From UTCHB3 sp008363265 (lineage in GTDB: Bacteria > Bacteroidota > Ignavibacteria > Ignavibacteriales > Ignavibacteriaceae): a DNA stretch of 64,000 bases. The DNA lies in contig BTUW01000007.1 of assembly GCA_045863055.1 (NCBI GenBank), forward strand, positions 62,001 to 126,000, written 5' to 3'. Positions 43,386 through 52,488 of this stretch are shown piece after piece. Position 1 is the first letter of the stretch. Every line of letters begins with the position of its first letter. A model generated the notes under the pieces. That model ran no database searches. It was not told where the DNA came from and was given only the letters and a program-made list of their open reading frames with translations. The translations under genes and the position numbers were made by a program.

Positions 43386-43416
43386 AAGAGGCTGCCTTTT
43401 TTAGGCAACCTCTTTT
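43386..43416. terminator. Hairpin between pta and the endonuclease gene
   Basis: AAGAGGCTGCC pairs with GGCAACCTCTT with one mismatch around a T-rich loop. The T run lies on the plus-strand side, so its value as a pta terminator is moderate. Confidence 0.55.
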
Positions 43417-43438
43417 AATCTAAACATTCGCCGTGAGA

Positions 43439-44425
43439 TCAGTTACCAGCCATAAGGAGGGCGATTGCCGAGGTGTTCACGATATCCTCAACGCTGCAGC
43501 CGCGGCTGAGATCGAAGAATGGGAGTTTAAGGCCCTGAACAACGGGTCCGACCGCTTCGGCACCACCGAGTCGCTGAGCGATCTTGTAACCGATGTTTCC
43601 GGCCTGGAGGTCGGGGAATATCAGTACATTGGCTCTCCCCGCCACTTCACTTCCGGGGGCTTTCTTTTTGCCGATCCCTTCAACTATGGCGGCGTCGAAC
43701 TGAAGTTCGCCGTCAACTTTGATGTCGGGGCGTTTCTGATTGATGATCGCCGTTGCTTCAAGTACTTTATCAACCAGTTTATGCTTCGCGCTTCCTTTTG
43801 TTGAAAAAGATAGCATTGCAACATAAGGTTCTTCCCCGGTGAGTATCTTGTGGTTGTCGGCTGTTGAAATGGCGATATCAGCGAGCTGTGTTGCATCGGG
43901 ATCGGGGACAACGGCGCAGTCGCCGAATGAATAAGTGATCTCAGGATATACCATAAGGAAGAAGCTCGATACGATCGAGATGCCTTCCTTGGTGCCTACA
44001 CAGAGGATGCCGGCGCGCATTACATCAGCTGTCGAGGCGGTTGAGCCTGCCACGCTGGCGTGAGCCATTCCTTCTTTCAGCATCATGGCGCCGAAGAAGA
44101 TATCCCGTTTCATGGTTTCGCGGGCTTCTTCGATGGTTACACCTTTGTGTTTCCTCTGATTGTAGAAGATATTGGCAAAATTGCTCAGGAGTTCAGATTT
44201 TTCAGGATCGATGATCCTTACACCCTGGAGATTTGCCCCGATTGATGCAGCTTTTGCTCTGATGGTTTCTTCGTTCCCAAGTGTGATCACGCTGCCGATA
44301 CCATCACGTGTGATGATCTCCGCGGCCTTGAGCACACGGTCATCGTGTGATTCAGGGAGGAGTAGTGTTCTTTTCTTGCGGGAGGCGTTCTCCCTTATTT
44401 TCACGAGTAATTCAAGTTCGCTCAT
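43439..44425 (-). CDS. pta: Phosphate acetyltransferase
   Basis: From ATG 44425 (MSELELLVKIRENA) the protein is 328 residues, the size of the compact bacterial Pta that converts acetyl-CoA and phosphate to acetyl phosphate. Landmarks are RTLLLPESHDDRVLKAA (~19-35), MLKEGMAHASVAGSTASTAD, ADIAISTADNH, MLSFSTKGSAKH and ELQFDAAIVEGIGKKKAPGS, ending with GCSVEDIVNTSAIAL. The ORF extends 19 codons upstream into spacer. No acetate kinase gene is adjacent. Phosphotransbutyrylase is a relative, but the C-terminal motifs favour Pta. Confidence 0.93.
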   Translation of the reverse strand: MSELELLVKIRENASRKKRTLLLPESHDDRVLKAAEIITRDGIGSVITLGNEETIRAKAASIGANLQGVRIIDPEKSELLSNFANIFYNQRKHKGVTIEEARETMKRDIFFGAMMLKEGMAHASVAGSTASTADVMRAGILCVGTKEGISIVSSFFLMVYPEITYSFGDCAVVPDPDATQLADIAISTADNHKILTGEEPYVAMLSFSTKGSAKHKLVDKVLEATAIINQKRPDIKVDGELQFDAAIVEGIGKKKAPGSEVAGRANVLIFPDLQAGNIGYKIAQRLGGAEAVGPVVQGLKLPFFDLSRGCSVEDIVNTSAIALLMAGN

Positions 44426-44802
44426 AGTGTTCCCAAATGATAAAAAGTTGTACTTCAAAATTAACAATTTATGAAGGATCATTCATTGCGGGGGTGCGAT
44501 TTGGTTTGAAAAAAAGAGCCGTACCGGGGAACCAATAGTGACAAACGAAGTGTTATTTTGCGTGGACGAGAATTTCAAAAAGTGAATTTGTGGGGTAAAT
44601 TCAAAGAAAATGAGGGAAATACTGTCACAATTTCGTGTGAAATGTAGCTTAAAGTAAGTTAAATGTAAAAAGATGTCACAGCTATTGCAGGGAGTCTGTG
44701 GATGACTTAGATTTCCCCTCAGAATTTATAAGTTTCTTCAAGAAACACAATTTTCAAACAAATAACAACATTCAACAATCAAACTCAATTGGAGTAAATA
44801 TA
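44426..44802. other. Divergent spacer, nothing recognised
   Basis: This 377-base AT-rich region between pta and the small lipoprotein gene should carry promoters for both. An open frame to 44698 extends the lipoprotein ORF upstream but lacks coding character. Confidence 0.4.
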
Positions 44803-45000
44803 ATGAAACTCGTAAAATTCGGCTTCGTACTTCTTTTACCTGCTATCTTCGTTCTTTCAGGCTGCGGCAAAAAAGCTGAAGCTCCTGTAGAAGACACCAC
44901 CAAAGTTGAAGCTCCTGCAGTTGACACTACTGCTGCTACCGTTGATACTGCTGCTGCAGTTGATACCACTGCTAACGCTGACACAACAGCAAAGAAGTAA
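44803..45000 (+). CDS. Small Thr/Ala-rich lipoprotein
   Basis: A 65-residue protein from ATG 44803, with GGAG upstream. The signal ends in the lipobox LSGC, and the lipidated Cys is followed by a low-complexity tail of Ala, Thr, Val and Asp (VDTTAATVDTAAAVDTTAN). It is probably a short, disordered lipoprotein anchored in an outer or inner membrane leaflet. The family is unknown, and small lipoproteins of this type are often highly expressed. It has its own terminator. Confidence 0.8.
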   Translation: MKLVKFGFVLLLPAIFVLSGCGKKAEAPVEDTTKVEAPAVDTTAATVDTAAAVDTTANADTTAKK

Positions 45001-45045
45001 TCTGAACGAATTAGTTTCTTAACAGATTCTTTTTGTTAGATGGCG

Positions 45046-45070
45046 AAAGCGGGCTTGTCCCGCTTTTGTC
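45046..45070 (+). terminator. Terminator after the small lipoprotein gene
   Basis: AAAGCGGG pairs with CCCGCTTT around CTTGT, followed by a T-containing tail. Confidence 0.75.
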
Positions 45071-45159
45071 GTTTTAAATCCTCACCTGGCCATGAAATTC
45101 CTTCCGAAAAACAATTGATTAATTCCCGATAAAGTTCTAATTTAGCGGTCTTATTAATT

Positions 45160-45840
45160 ATGATTAAAGAAAACTTAAACTATCTGAAAGAGCTGATCGC
45201 CGCGCGTTGCTCAGCAGCGGGACGCGGTGAAGATTCAGTGACCCTGGTGGCAGTAAGCAAGCTTTTCGGTGCCGACCGGATAGAACAGGCACTCGCCGCG
45301 GGGCAGACCCACTTCGGTGAGAACTACGCTCAGGAGTTCAGGGATAAGCACGCCCTCCTCACAGAACGCGGCATAACATGGCATTTCATCGGTACACTTC
45401 AGACCAATAAAGTGAAATATGTGGCCGGTAACGCACATTACATCCATTCAGTCGATTCCTTCAAGATACTGGAAGAGATCAATAAACAGGCCGGAAAAAA
45501 AGGCGTTGTTCAGAAGATCTTTTTCGAGTTCAAATCCTCATTCGAAAGCACAAAATCAGGCAGCAACAGGGATGAAGTGTTCTCCCTCGCGGAGAGTGCT
45601 GCCGGTATGGGTAATATCGAGGTCGTAGGACTGATGACGATGGCTCCTTTCGTTGATGACATTACTATTATAAGAGACGCGTTCGTGCGCACCCGGCAAT
45701 TGAGGGACGAGCTTAACAGATCGGGCCACACTTCGGTAAAAGAACTTTCGATGGGGATGACGGGTGACTACGCCGTTGCCATCGAAGAGGGTTCAACATT
45801 TTTAAGGATCGGTACTGCCATTTTTGGTGAGAGGAATTGA
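45160..45840 (+). CDS. yggS: YggS/PLPBP family pyridoxal phosphate homeostasis protein
   Basis: A 226-residue alanine-racemase-fold protein that binds pyridoxal phosphate and buffers its level, with amino-acid homeostasis effects. The cofactor lysine is Lys34 (LVAVSKLF). Typical segments follow: HFGENYAQEFRDK, WHFIGTLQTNK, YIHSVDS, GLMTMAP, and LSMGMTGDYAVAIEEGSTFLRIG with the phosphate-binding end. Length is typical. It heads the growth cluster and touches the DivIVA-domain gene, a pairing known in many bacteria. Confidence 0.95.
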   Translation: MIKENLNYLKELIAARCSAAGRGEDSVTLVAVSKLFGADRIEQALAAGQTHFGENYAQEFRDKHALLTERGITWHFIGTLQTNKVKYVAGNAHYIHSVDSFKILEEINKQAGKKGVVQKIFFEFKSSFESTKSGSNRDEVFSLAESAAGMGNIEVVGLMTMAPFVDDITIIRDAFVRTRQLRDELNRSGHTSVKELSMGMTGDYAVAIEEGSTFLRIGTAIFGERN

Positions 45841-45841
45841 T

Positions 45842-46522
45842 ATGAAACTGTCACCCGTTAACATCAAGCGACAGGAATTTTCGAAATCGGTCAGAGGGTT
45901 CGATACCCGGGAGGTGAACGACTTCCTCGAAAAGGTTGCCGACGAACTAGAATCGGCGATCAAGGAGAACGAAACCCTTCGCCGGACGATCGACCAGTTG
46001 AATCTTGATGTTGAACGTTACAAAACGATCGAAGACAGTCTGCAGAAAGCGCTCATTGCCGCGCAGGAATCTTCAGGACTTGCACTTCAGAAGGCTCACG
46101 AAGAGGCCGCTCAGATAGTAAGGATCGCTGAGGCCGAGGCGGAAAAACTGATCGCGGGTTCTGCTGAGAGGGCGCAGGAGCTTTCGAAGAACATCGCGGT
46201 GCTCGAGGAGAGAAAGGCATATCTTTTCTCCCGGATTTCCGCCATGATAGAGACACAGGAAGAACTGCTTGGGATGAAAGCACCGGAACAGGTTCTGGCC
46301 ACGGAGCCCCCTGTCGCGAAAAAGGAACCGGACCTGGTTACAATACCGCTCGATGAGGGGCATGAGTCATCAGAAGTTGATGCACCTGTGGATGCTTCTG
46401 TGGAGGTGGCGGAAGTTGAACCTTCAAAAGAGAGTGAAGAGAAAAAGGAGAAAGACCCTTCGAAACTCTTCTTTACCGGAAGCTCGGAAAAAATTGATAT
46501 AAATAATATAGTGGAAGATTAG
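45842..46522 (+). CDS. DivIVA-domain cell-pole/division protein
   Basis: From ATG 45842 the protein is 226 residues; GAGAGG precedes this start, and the open frame begins six codons earlier. The N-terminus LSPVNIKRQEFSKSVRGFDT with REVNDFLEKVADELE is the DivIVA lipid-binding module, followed by long coiled coils (~30-125). The C-terminal third is acidic and low-complexity (EVDAPVDASVEVAEVEPSKE). DivIVA proteins mark curved membranes at the septum and poles. Neighbouring yggS and the growth genes support a cell-envelope role. Confidence 0.9.
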   Translation: MKLSPVNIKRQEFSKSVRGFDTREVNDFLEKVADELESAIKENETLRRTIDQLNLDVERYKTIEDSLQKALIAAQESSGLALQKAHEEAAQIVRIAEAEAEKLIAGSAERAQELSKNIAVLEERKAYLFSRISAMIETQEELLGMKAPEQVLATEPPVAKKEPDLVTIPLDEGHESSEVDAPVDASVEVAEVEPSKESEEKKEKDPSKLFFTGSSEKIDINNIVED

Positions 46523-46523
46523 A

Positions 46524-47348
46524 ATGGAAAACCTGCTCGATAAAATAAAAGAAACTGTGGCTTTTTTAAGAAGCAAAACAACCCACGATTATGAATACGG
46601 CATCGTGCTCGGCACAGGCCTGGGCGGTCTGGTGAAAGAGATCGATATTGAATTCACGATCGATTATGAAGACATCCCCTATTTCCCCGTTTCGACCGTA
46701 GAGTCGCACCACGGCAGACTGATATTCGGTACCATACACGGCAAGAGGGTTGTGGCGATGCAGGGTCGTTTCCACTTCTATGAGGGATACAGCATGCAAC
46801 AGATCACCTTCCCGGTGAGGGTGATGAAGTTTTTGGGTGTTCACACCCTGTTTGTTTCAAACGCGTGCGGCGGAATGAACCCGATCTACAGACGTGGTGA
46901 CCTGATGATAATGGTAGACCACATCAACCTGCTGGGCGACAACCCGCTTATCGGAAAGAACATCGACGAGCTGGGACCAAGATTCCCCGACATGAGTGAA
47001 CCATACTCGCTTGAGCTGATCGCGCACGCCGAGGAGATCGCTCTGGAGCAAAAGATCAAATTGCACAAGGGAGTTTATGTGGCCGTTTCGGGTCCGAGTC
47101 TTGAGACCAGAAGCGAGTACAGGTTCCTCCGCCATATCGGAGCCGATGTGGTGGGAATGTCGACCATCCCTGAAAACATAGTTGCGAACCACATGGGGAT
47201 GAAAGTTTTTGGCATGAGCATCGTAACCGATGAGTGCTTCCCCGAGTCGCTTCGCCCCGTTACACTTCAGGAGATGCTTGAGGCGGCCGGTGTGGCTGAA
47301 CCAAAGATGACAACAATTTTTACTGAACTGATCAGAAGACTGCAATGA
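46524..47348 (+). CDS. Purine nucleoside phosphorylase
   Basis: A 274-residue trimeric-type purine nucleoside phosphorylase that splits inosine or guanosine with phosphate. Landmarks are GIVLGTGLGGLV (~26-37), VESHHGRLIFG, MQGRFHFYEGYS, SNACGGMNP (~113-121), VSGPSLETRSEYRFLR and VGMSTIPENIVANHMGM, the phosphorylase family 2 signature region. The specificity loop reads TDEC where many enzymes have N. It starts directly after the DivIVA gene stop and overlaps the next gene by 4 bases, so it is part of the same transcript. Confidence 0.93.
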   Translation: MENLLDKIKETVAFLRSKTTHDYEYGIVLGTGLGGLVKEIDIEFTIDYEDIPYFPVSTVESHHGRLIFGTIHGKRVVAMQGRFHFYEGYSMQQITFPVRVMKFLGVHTLFVSNACGGMNPIYRRGDLMIMVDHINLLGDNPLIGKNIDELGPRFPDMSEPYSLELIAHAEEIALEQKIKLHKGVYVAVSGPSLETRSEYRFLRHIGADVVGMSTIPENIVANHMGMKVFGMSIVTDECFPESLRPVTLQEMLEAAGVAEPKMTTIFTELIRRLQ

Positions 47349-48130
47349 CCTTCAAGAAATTCACCGGTGTTCTCGGTTTCATTCTCGCCATAGCTGTGGC
47401 GGGGAGTTCCTCATATTTTCTGGCCGACCTGCAGAAGGTGAACACTGTTTTCTACTCGCGCCTGTTCGTATTGCTTATAGCCTCACTCGTATCAGGCTGG
47501 CTGATCGGAGAGGGGTTCAACAGGAAGGTTTCCTTCAGGCTTGGACTTCTCGGGATGGTTCTCGGTGTGATCGGAGCACTGGTGCACGAGATGTACTTCG
47601 TGCAGCGGAAGATATCTGACACGGCTCAGTTCCAGATGATGGTTGCGACGGTTCTTAACGGGCTGATCGTGTCGTCATTCGTGCTTTTCGGCAGGAACAG
47701 CAGTGCTCTCAGGTTCTCCGGAGAACCTGAACCGGGAGTTGAAACGGAGGAAAGGGCACAGCCTGAAGTGGCGGAAGTTGAGGCTTCCGAGGTGGTGCAA
47801 ACAGAACCTGTTGTTCAATTTGAACCGGAGCCCGTGATCGTTCCTGAACCTGAAGAAGTGCCGCAAGTTGTTGTACCGGAATCACTTCCGGAGGAGGGGA
47901 CTGAAAAAGACGATGCAGATTCAGAAAAAGACGCTATATTTGAAGCTACACTTTTTGAAAAAAATGCGGAATTACTGATCGGGAAAGCGAAGCTCGAAGC
48001 CGATAAGATACTCTTCGCGGCTGAGCAGGAACTTCAGAAGATCAGGCAGGAAAAAGAAAAAGTTGAAAACGAACTGAAACTGCTCGTGCGAACGGAGAAA
48101 CAACTCCTTGAGCAGTATCGTGACAGATAA
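47345..48130 (+). CDS. Membrane protein with coiled-coil tail, unrecognised
   Basis: A 261-residue protein. Four hydrophobic helices (about 7-27, 40-58, 66-88 and 98-117) are followed by a long Glu/Pro/Val-rich disordered linker (~125-195) and a C-terminal coiled coil (~205-258, AKLEADKILFAAEQELQKIR). No family is recognised. The architecture is a membrane anchor with a flexible arm and a helical end. It starts with a 4-base overlap after the phosphorylase gene and precedes ileS. The acidic linker resembles that of the nearby DivIVA protein, so it might partner with it at the membrane. That link is inference. Confidence 0.75.
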   Translation: MTFKKFTGVLGFILAIAVAGSSSYFLADLQKVNTVFYSRLFVLLIASLVSGWLIGEGFNRKVSFRLGLLGMVLGVIGALVHEMYFVQRKISDTAQFQMMVATVLNGLIVSSFVLFGRNSSALRFSGEPEPGVETEERAQPEVAEVEASEVVQTEPVVQFEPEPVIVPEPEEVPQVVVPESLPEEGTEKDDADSEKDAIFEATLFEKNAELLIGKAKLEADKILFAAEQELQKIRQEKEKVENELKLLVRTEKQLLEQYRDR

Positions 48131-48149
48131 TAAATAAATTAAAGACAAG

Positions 48150-51100
48150 ATGTACAAGCAATATCCCGATAACTTCAGATACCCCGAAATTGAGAGTGAA
48201 ATATTAAAGTTCTGGCAGGAACACGGTATTTTTGAGAAATCAGTTACCACCCGTTCCTCCGAAAAAAGCTTTACATTCTACGAAGGCCCTCCGACCGCCA
48301 ATGGCAAGCCGGGCATTCACCATGTTATGGCCCGTACTCTGAAAGATCTGATCTGCCGGTATAAAACCCTTCAGGGTTATCAGGTGCACAGAAAGGCCGG
48401 ATGGGACACCCACGGGCTTCCTGTTGAGATCGAGGTCGAAAAGCAACTTGGGATAAAGAGCAAGTCGGATATTCCCGCGTTTGGTGTAGAGAAGTATAAT
48501 GCGGCCTGCCGCGAGTCGGTCTTTACCTACAAAGACCTTTGGGAGAAGATGACCGACAGGATGGGTTACTGGATCGATCTTGAGTCGGCTTACATTACCT
48601 GCACCAACAATTACATCGAATCGGTTTGGTGGTCGCTGAAAACCCTGTTTGACAAGGGTTTGATATTCAAAGATTACAAGATCGTTCCGCAGGATCCGAA
48701 AGCTGAAACAGTTCTTTCGAGCCACGAGCTCGCCCTCGGTTATAGAATGACGAAAGACCCCTCGGTCTATGTCCTCTTCAAAGCGAAGGATCAGGATTTC
48801 CACTTCCTTGTTTGGACGACTACCCCCTGGACGCTGATCTCGAATGTCGCGCTCGCCCTCGGGCCCGATGTTGAATATGTGAAAGTGCTCCACAAAGAGA
48901 AGAAGATCATCCTCGCCAAAGAGAGACTTTCGGTTCTCGGAGAAGACTATGAGATACTCGAGCACTACACGGGTAAAGACCTTGAGGGTACTGACTATGA
49001 ACAGCTTATGGACTACTGTACCCCCGACAAGAAGGCTTTCTACACCATACTGGGTGACTTCGTTAGCACCGGTGACGGTTCGGGCATTGTGCACATCGCC
49101 CCCGCTTTCGGGCAGGACGATTATGAAATTTCGAAAAAGTACGGCCTCCCGATGCTTCAGCCCGTAACAAGGGGCGGAAGGTTTACAGCGGAAGTTACTG
49201 ACTTTTTTGATCAGTTTGTTAAAGATGCCGATAACGGCATCATAATGAAATTGAAGGCTGAGGGAAAACTCTACAAAAAAGAGACCATCGAACACTCTTA
49301 CCCCTTTAGCTGGAGGTTTGATGATGTTCCCATTATATATTACGCGCGGGAATCGTGGTTCATAAAGACCACGCAGATCGCCGACAGGATGGTCGAGCTT
49401 AACAAAACCATCAACTGGGCACCGCCTGAGATCGGCTCCGGCCGGTTCGGCAACTGGCTTGAAGAGAACAAAGACTGGGCTCTCTCACGCGACCGCTACT
49501 GGGCTACACCACTTCCAATATGGGTGAGTGAAGACGGTAAGGATTCGTTCGCTGTCGGAAGCATTGAGGAATTGAAGCAGGGTATCTTCGAGGATGACGG
49601 CAAGCGCACTCCTGTTTCAGAGCTGCCCGAGGTTGACCTTCATAAACCGTTTGTCGACAAAATTGTGTTTGAAAAAGACGGAAAACGCTACCACAGAACC
49701 CCTGAACTTATAGATGTCTGGTACGACTCAGGCGCGATGCCTTTCGCCCAGTACCACTATCCGTTCGAGAACAAGGAGTGGTTCGAGGCAAACTTCCCGG
49801 CTGATTTCATATCAGAGGGTATCGATCAGACCCGCGGATGGTTCTACACGCTCCATGCGATCTCGACGATGCTGTTTGACTCACCGGCTTACAAGAACAT
49901 ACTTGTGAACGACCTTATCCTCGACAAAGAGGGAAAGAAGATGTCGAAGAGCCGCGGCAATTCGGTTGATCCGTTCATGCTTTTTGATAAATACGGCGCC
50001 GATGCCACCAGGTGGTACCTGATCGCCAACAATCCGCCATGGAAGCCTACCCTCTTCAATGAAGATGACCTGGCTGACATTCAGCGGAAATTCTTTGGTA
50101 CACTTACGAACACTTACTCGTTCTTCGCGCTTTACGCGAACATCGACAGGTTCGTGAACGACCAGCCGAAGGTTGACTACGCAAAGAGACCCGAGATCGA
50201 CAGATGGATAATCTCGAAGCTCAACTCGCTCGTAAAAGAGTATGAGAAGGAGATGGATGCCTACGACGTTACGAAGGCAGCCCGTGCTGTGATGAACTTT
50301 ACAATAGATGAACTTTCCAACTGGTATGTTCGCAGAAGCAGAAGAAGGTTCTGGAAAGCGGAAATGACCGGGGCGAAGCTTTCAGCCTACCAGACACTTC
50401 ACGAGTGTCTCCTTACGGTCTCAAAGCTGATCTCGCCTTTCGCGCCTTTTATTGCGGAAGACCTTTACCAGAGGCTGAACATCAGCGGATTCCATGAAGA
50501 GGAGTCGGTTCACCTTTGCCACTTCCCTCTGGTTACCTATATTGACCATGAGCTGGAAGAAAAAATGGAAGCGGTGCAGAAGGTGGTTTACATCACCAGA
50601 TCGATGCGCGCGAAGCACAACCTGAAAGTGCGCCAGCCGCTCAAGAAGATCATGGCTTCAGTACCTGACAGGGTGAAAGAGCCGCTTGAGACTATGAAGG
50701 ATGTAATCCTCGATGAAGTAAACATCAAGGAACTGTTGATCCTCACCGATGATTCAGGTATTGTTAAAAAGACGGCCAAGCCGAACTTCAGATCTCTCGG
50801 CGGAAAGCACGGCAAGGGCGTTCAGCCTGTGGCAGCGGCGATCCGTGAGTTCGGGAGACCTGAGATATCAAAGCTTTCGAAAGGCGAAAACGTTATCATC
50901 ACCATCAACGGGAACGATGTTGTAATTGAACCAGTTGATGTAGAGATAATCAGCTCTGAGATAGAGGGCTGGCTGGTTGAAGCCGAAGGTGCATTCACGG
51001 TGGCACTTGATACCGAAATAACCCCCGAACTTAAGGAGGAGGGTATTGCCAGGGAGTTCGTTAACCGTGTACAGAATATGAGAAAAGATGCCGGCTTCGA

Positions 51101-51290
51101 AGTTACCGACAAGATCACCATTGACTACAATGGCGCGGTCGAACTTACGGAAGCCGTGAAGAATTTCAGCAGCTACATTCAGGGCGAAACCCTCGCTGTC
51201 GCGATCGGAAGCAACACCAACGGCTCCGGTTTCAAACAGGAGTGGAAGATAAACGACCTTGACTGCGTGATAGAAATTTCAAAAAACTAA
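48150..51290 (+). CDS. ileS: Isoleucyl-tRNA synthetase
   Basis: A 1046-residue class I synthetase that charges tRNA-Ile. The HIGH region reads PPTANGKPGIHHVMARTLKD (~50-69), and KMSKS is intact in GKKMSKSRGNSVDP (~597). The editing domain is between them (WTTTPWTLISNVAL), followed by WYDSGAMPFAQYHYPF and the anticodon-binding helices. It has the length and features of the larger, eukaryote-like IleRS2 class, which is often linked to mupirocin tolerance; this subclass assignment is inferred. It is followed closely by the DksA-like gene. Confidence 0.96.
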   Translation: MYKQYPDNFRYPEIESEILKFWQEHGIFEKSVTTRSSEKSFTFYEGPPTANGKPGIHHVMARTLKDLICRYKTLQGYQVHRKAGWDTHGLPVEIEVEKQLGIKSKSDIPAFGVEKYNAACRESVFTYKDLWEKMTDRMGYWIDLESAYITCTNNYIESVWWSLKTLFDKGLIFKDYKIVPQDPKAETVLSSHELALGYRMTKDPSVYVLFKAKDQDFHFLVWTTTPWTLISNVALALGPDVEYVKVLHKEKKIILAKERLSVLGEDYEILEHYTGKDLEGTDYEQLMDYCTPDKKAFYTILGDFVSTGDGSGIVHIAPAFGQDDYEISKKYGLPMLQPVTRGGRFTAEVTDFFDQFVKDADNGIIMKLKAEGKLYKKETIEHSYPFSWRFDDVPIIYYARESWFIKTTQIADRMVELNKTINWAPPEIGSGRFGNWLEENKDWALSRDRYWATPLPIWVSEDGKDSFAVGSIEELKQGIFEDDGKRTPVSELPEVDLHKPFVDKIVFEKDGKRYHRTPELIDVWYDSGAMPFAQYHYPFENKEWFEANFPADFISEGIDQTRGWFYTLHAISTMLFDSPAYKNILVNDLILDKEGKKMSKSRGNSVDPFMLFDKYGADATRWYLIANNPPWKPTLFNEDDLADIQRKFFGTLTNTYSFFALYANIDRFVNDQPKVDYAKRPEIDRWIISKLNSLVKEYEKEMDAYDVTKAARAVMNFTIDELSNWYVRRSRRRFWKAEMTGAKLSAYQTLHECLLTVSKLISPFAPFIAEDLYQRLNISGFHEEESVHLCHFPLVTYIDHELEEKMEAVQKVVYITRSMRAKHNLKVRQPLKKIMASVPDRVKEPLETMKDVILDEVNIKELLILTDDSGIVKKTAKPNFRSLGGKHGKGVQPVAAAIREFGRPEISKLSKGENVIITINGNDVVIEPVDVEIISSEIEGWLVEAEGAFTVALDTEITPELKEEGIAREFVNRVQNMRKDAGFEVTDKITIDYNGAVELTEAVKNFSSYIQGETLAVAIGSNTNGSGFKQEWKINDLDCVIEISKN

Positions 51291-51311
51291 GGATGCTACA
51301 AGGAGAATCCG

Positions 51312-51749
51312 ATGGAAGAAACAAGGAAAACCCGATATACTCCCGAGGAACTTGAAGAGTTCCGTGCGGTGATCAACGAGAAACGGGAAGAGATCATAAC
51401 TCAGTTGCAGAATCTCCGCGACAGGATGATGGACCCTACCACCGGTGAGTATATCAACGAAAATTCACCTTACTCGCTCCATATGGCAGAACAGGGTACT
51501 GATGCTATGGAGAGGGAGAAAACCTTCCTTTACGCCCAGCGCGAAGGAAAGTTTCTCGGCTACCTCGATGAAGCCCTCAAGAGGATCGACGCCGGCACCT
51601 ACGGCCTTTGCGTGGAGTGTATTGATGAACCGCAGAACCTCTGCGAAACCTGTCCTCTTATACCGAAGGAAAGGCTGATGGCCGTGCCTCATAGCCAGCA
51701 TTGCCTCCCAATTAAAGTGAAACAAGAAAAGAAAAAGAAACCTTATTAA
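51312..51749 (+). CDS. TraR/DksA-type zinc-finger protein
   Basis: A 145-residue protein with AAGGAG before the ATG. A basic helical N-terminus (~10-60) and the DksA-like body (RIDAGTYGLCVECIDE) lead to a zinc finger. Cysteines lie at 100, 103, 111, 114 and 131. Classical DksA spaces CxxC and CxxC by about 17 residues; here an extra CETC is inserted after the first pair and the usual last cysteine pair is reduced to Cys131, so the metal site is rearranged. Relatives bind RNA polymerase through its secondary channel with ppGpp. It sits in the ileS-lspA cluster, where such genes are common. Confidence 0.88.
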   Translation: MEETRKTRYTPEELEEFRAVINEKREEIITQLQNLRDRMMDPTTGEYINENSPYSLHMAEQGTDAMEREKTFLYAQREGKFLGYLDEALKRIDAGTYGLCVECIDEPQNLCETCPLIPKERLMAVPHSQHCLPIKVKQEKKKKPY

Positions 51750-52488
51750 GAAGTACATTACTGATCCGTTTGCCCGGAAGTTACTTTATTTCTCACTGAT
51801 ACTTGTTGTAATCGACCAGGTAACCAAACTGGCGGTGAAGGGGTTTTCCATTCCCTTTCTGGGGATAACCTGGGACGGGATGTATCTGGGGCAGTCGTTC
51901 CCTGTTTTGGGCTCCTTTTTTCGCTTCACATTCGTTGAAAACAAGGGAATAGCGTTCGGGATCGAGCTTCACCCCGTGGTGAAAGTGCTCGTTTCACTCG
52001 TCTCGATCGCCGCGAGCGGTTTCATTGTTTATTACATCGATAAGATCGCTTCTAAGAACCGTGGTGCAGCCATTGGTCTGGCACTGATCCTCGCCGGAGC
52101 GATAGGAAACATGATCGACAGGGTTTTCTACGGGGCAATTTACGGTTACGCCCCCTTCTTCTACGGACATGTGGTCGACTTCTTCCATGTCGTTTTCGAT
52201 GTAACCATTTTCGGTTACTACATCGACAGCTTCCCGATCTTCAACATTGCCGATATAGCCGTCTCACTCGGTGTGGCGGTACTCTTCATTTTCTACGGAA
52301 AAGAGGAGCAGGAAGAAGAAGCTGCTTCTGAAGAAAACGGTGATGAAACTGCAGAAGCCACCACTTCCAAAAACATTTCAGAAGAAGGAAGTGGCGCCTC
52401 TTCACGGGCCAGACAGGTTACCATAGAGGATGAACCTGAGGCCGGAAACAGTTCAGATGGCGAAGATAATAACCGAAAAGATCTTTAA
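51745..52488 (+). CDS. lspA: Lipoprotein signal peptidase with non-canonical start
   Basis: Signal peptidase II removes signal peptides from lipidated prolipoproteins. Catalytic Asp residues are visible in GNMIDRVFYG and FNIADIAVSLGV, with VDFFHVVF between them; four membrane helices follow the usual pattern, then an acidic tail. The conserved first motif DQVTK lies upstream of the first GTG (51835), so the gene must start earlier. The frame is open back to 51721 after a TGA, but only ATT (51745 or 51757) is available there as a start-like codon. ATT 51745 overlaps the TAA of the preceding gene. I use 51745; this boundary is uncertain. Confidence 0.85.
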   Translation: MKKYITDPFARKLLYFSLILVVIDQVTKLAVKGFSIPFLGITWDGMYLGQSFPVLGSFFRFTFVENKGIAFGIELHPVVKVLVSLVSIAASGFIVYYIDKIASKNRGAAIGLALILAGAIGNMIDRVFYGAIYGYAPFFYGHVVDFFHVVFDVTIFGYYIDSFPIFNIADIAVSLGVAVLFIFYGKEEQEEEAASEENGDETAEATTSKNISEEGSGASSRARQVTIEDEPEAGNSSDGEDNNRKDL

